A DNA stretch of 24,271 bases, taken from positions 1-24,271 of IMG/VR virus record IMGVR_UViG_3300031524_000083. One strand, 5' to 3'. Positions within the stretch are counted from its first letter, which is position 1. Every line of letters begins with the position of its first letter. Positions 22,943 through 24,271 of the stretch are shown piece after piece. The notes beneath the pieces are model-generated. The model was not told the origin of the DNA, searched no databases, and saw only the letters and a program-made list of their open reading frames with translations. A program made the position numbers and the translations under genes. This DNA comes from a virus.

Positions 22943-24082
22943 ATGAGTATTCTTTCACAAGTATTATCTGGAACATCTAATCAACCAGCAACTACCTTGC
23001 GTGATTATCAACATGCATCTAAAATTTTCCGACCTAACAATAGCAGTTTCTTACCCAAAAGTAAAAATTGGTTTCATATATTTTTTGAATTGGACCCAGT
23101 AGTAATTAGTGCCGTGAATGCCGCATTAGGAGAGGCAACTTCTAATTTTAGAATTAATTGGAATCCTACTAATGTTCCAATTTTAGGAATTTTAGCAAAA
23201 ACTGCAAAATTACCAACTTTTAAATTTGATGTTAAAAAGAATAATCAATATAATCGATGGAGTCTAACAACAACCAAAATAACATATGATCCAATTGAAA
23301 TAAGTTTCTGGGATGATACTGTTGATACTATACGAGGATTTTGGTATGCATATTATCAATATATGATTCAAGACCCACGATACGTAAATTTTCAAGCATC
23401 ACAAAATCAAGGAATAGCAGTTCCGTATCAATGGGCACCAAGCACAGCAAATGTTGAAATGTTATATAGCACTTCTTCTAATTGGGGAGTAAATTATGGT
23501 ATGGATACCGTTGATACTCTTGGTTCTGCGATGAATAAAACTAATCCATTTTTTAGAAGTATACGAATATATCAATTTAATCGTCAAACAAATTCTGATC
23601 CAACAATTGGACCACAATATACTGAGTATGTTTTAGTAAATCCAGTGATATCTTCCTTTGATCATGATACTGTTGATTTTTCAAGTTCTGAATATATGCA
23701 AAATAAAATGTCTATTGAATGTGAAACCGTTTTATATAACTCAGGATTAGTTAACAATGATGAAATTGCAAGTTGGGATGCAGTTCTTCAAACATTTTTT
23801 GATACTACTCCAAGTTTCATTGCACCAGTTAATACTAATTTAAATCAAGTTAGTCAATTAGGATCATCAGTTAATTCATCATTATTTAATGCTCCGTCTG
23901 TTTCCAACGGCGGAACAAACAGTGGAATTAATAGCGTAACTTCTATTTTAAATCAACCCAATGGCGATGCTACAACCGTTCAAAATTCTTCAATTGGGTT
24001 ATTAAACAATAAAATCGGTGTTCCTAATATTGTTCCGGGTTTTGGAAATAGTGGATTACCTCCTGATGTTTTAGGGGCATAA
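22943..24082 (+). CDS. Tube-fold tail protein (second gp19/tube-cap-like protein), 379 aa
   Basis: After an N-terminal extension (about 1-45) there is a tube-fold segment: WFHIFFELDP, then AKLPTFKFDVKKNNQYNRWS, then ITYDPIEISFWDD and a helix with FWYAYYQYMIQD. These correspond to the P-x-FxFxxxxxNxYNR and DxxxV/I-hydrophobic-WDD motifs of T4-type tube proteins. The protein is nearly twice the length of the tube at 21235 and ends in an Asn/Ser/Gly-rich low-complexity tail (about 290-379). It could be a tube initiator or cap of the baseplate (gp48/gp54 type) or a tail-terminator-side component. It follows the tube gene after a homing endonuclease. The ATG coincides with the predicted start of a late promoter and lacks a Shine-Dalgarno. 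Confidence 0.72.
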   Translation: MSILSQVLSGTSNQPATTLRDYQHASKIFRPNNSSFLPKSKNWFHIFFELDPVVISAVNAALGEATSNFRINWNPTNVPILGILAKTAKLPTFKFDVKKNNQYNRWSLTTTKITYDPIEISFWDDTVDTIRGFWYAYYQYMIQDPRYVNFQASQNQGIAVPYQWAPSTANVEMLYSTSSNWGVNYGMDTVDTLGSAMNKTNPFFRSIRIYQFNRQTNSDPTIGPQYTEYVLVNPVISSFDHDTVDFSSSEYMQNKMSIECETVLYNSGLVNNDEIASWDAVLQTFFDTTPSFIAPVNTNLNQVSQLGSSVNSSLFNAPSVSNGGTNSGINSVTSILNQPNGDATTVQNSSIGLLNNKIGVPNIVPGFGNSGLPPDVLGA

Positions 24083-24083
24083 A

Positions 24084-24271
24084 ATGAAAATAAAAGAATT
24101 ACTACGAGAATATAACGAACAACGATTAATAAATGACTTTGGCAATAAAATATTAACTAAAGCCAAAACAGATATTTCTGCTCCAAAAACCAACGATATT
24201 AAAGATATTTTAATAAAAATATCAGCAATGGACCCAACTCCAAATAAAGAACTAACTTTCTGGTGTGCTTT
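24084..24271 (+). CDS. Start of an unknown phage protein, truncated by the window edge
   Basis: The ATG lies one base after the previous stop, with AGGGG at 7 nt spacing inside the end of the upstream gene. The visible 62 residues are a charged helix (MKIKELLREYNEQRLINDFG) followed by ILIKISAMDPTPNKELTFWC. The DPTxNKxxxxW signature occurs in large T4-like phage proteins of unclear role, so it is likely virion- or assembly-associated; that is inference. The C-terminus is outside the window. Confidence 0.65.
   Translation, partial: MKIKELLREYNEQRLINDFGNKILTKAKTDISAPKTNDIKDILIKISAMDPTPNKELTFWCA

Noticed and set aside
1-24271. tRNA genes, CRISPR arrays, IS elements or integrase/attachment sites
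   Set aside because: No cloverleaf-like segments, regularly spaced repeats, transposase motifs or integrase motifs were seen by eye; a tRNA scan could still find something cryptic.

Overview
The window is part of a large, AT-rich myovirus genome related at a distance to T4. Diagnostic genes are a tail sheath (gp18-like), a tail tube (gp19-like), a second tube-fold tail protein, two neck proteins (gp13- and gp14-like), a dNMP kinase (gp1-like) and a DexA-like exonuclease. There is no rRNA, tRNA, CRISPR array or IS element. The sequence does not identify the host; the early promoters fit a bacterial sigma70 with a TTGACA-17-TATRMT preference.

Layout. 1-1220: end of a plus-strand virion-protein operon, closed by a palindromic terminator. 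1252-4349 (minus): a sugar-modification pair, an RmlD-like reductase translationally coupled to a three-domain GT-A/GT2/methyltransferase fusion. 4501-6135: a membrane coiled-coil protein (plus) and a zinc-ribbon protein (minus), convergent on a shared terminator. 6291-10271 (minus): small accessory genes, including a radical SAM protein and a GIY-YIG protein; one small gene has an in-frame amber codon. 10473-13133 (plus): more accessory genes, including a tandem array of four small paralogues with a fifth copy on the other strand, then the exonuclease. 13130-15784 (minus): an exported trypsin-like protease and the two neck proteins. 15886-24271 (plus): dNMP kinase, sheath, homing endonuclease, tail tube, frameshifted homing endonuclease, second tube-like protein and the start of another gene.

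Two promoter classes divide the map. Consensus sigma70 promoters, most with a TTTRG extension before the -10 box, precede accessory and nucleotide-metabolism genes, which I infer are early. T4-type late motifs (NATAAATA or CTAAATA) precede the structural, glycosylation, zinc-ribbon and endonuclease genes.

The most unusual features are: (a) four genes whose predicted transcription start falls exactly on the A of the ATG, with no Shine-Dalgarno, so predicted leaderless; (b) a 39-bp inverted repeat carrying a whole leaderless promoter plus start codon in front of two divergent genes; (c) a five-member small-protein family in which the conserved C-terminal LEN codons supply the ribosome binding site of the next copy; (d) a homing endonuclease split exactly at an in-phase T TTT TTA slippery heptamer; (e) a very large sheath carrying repeated beta modules, one of which resembles a segment of a neck protein.
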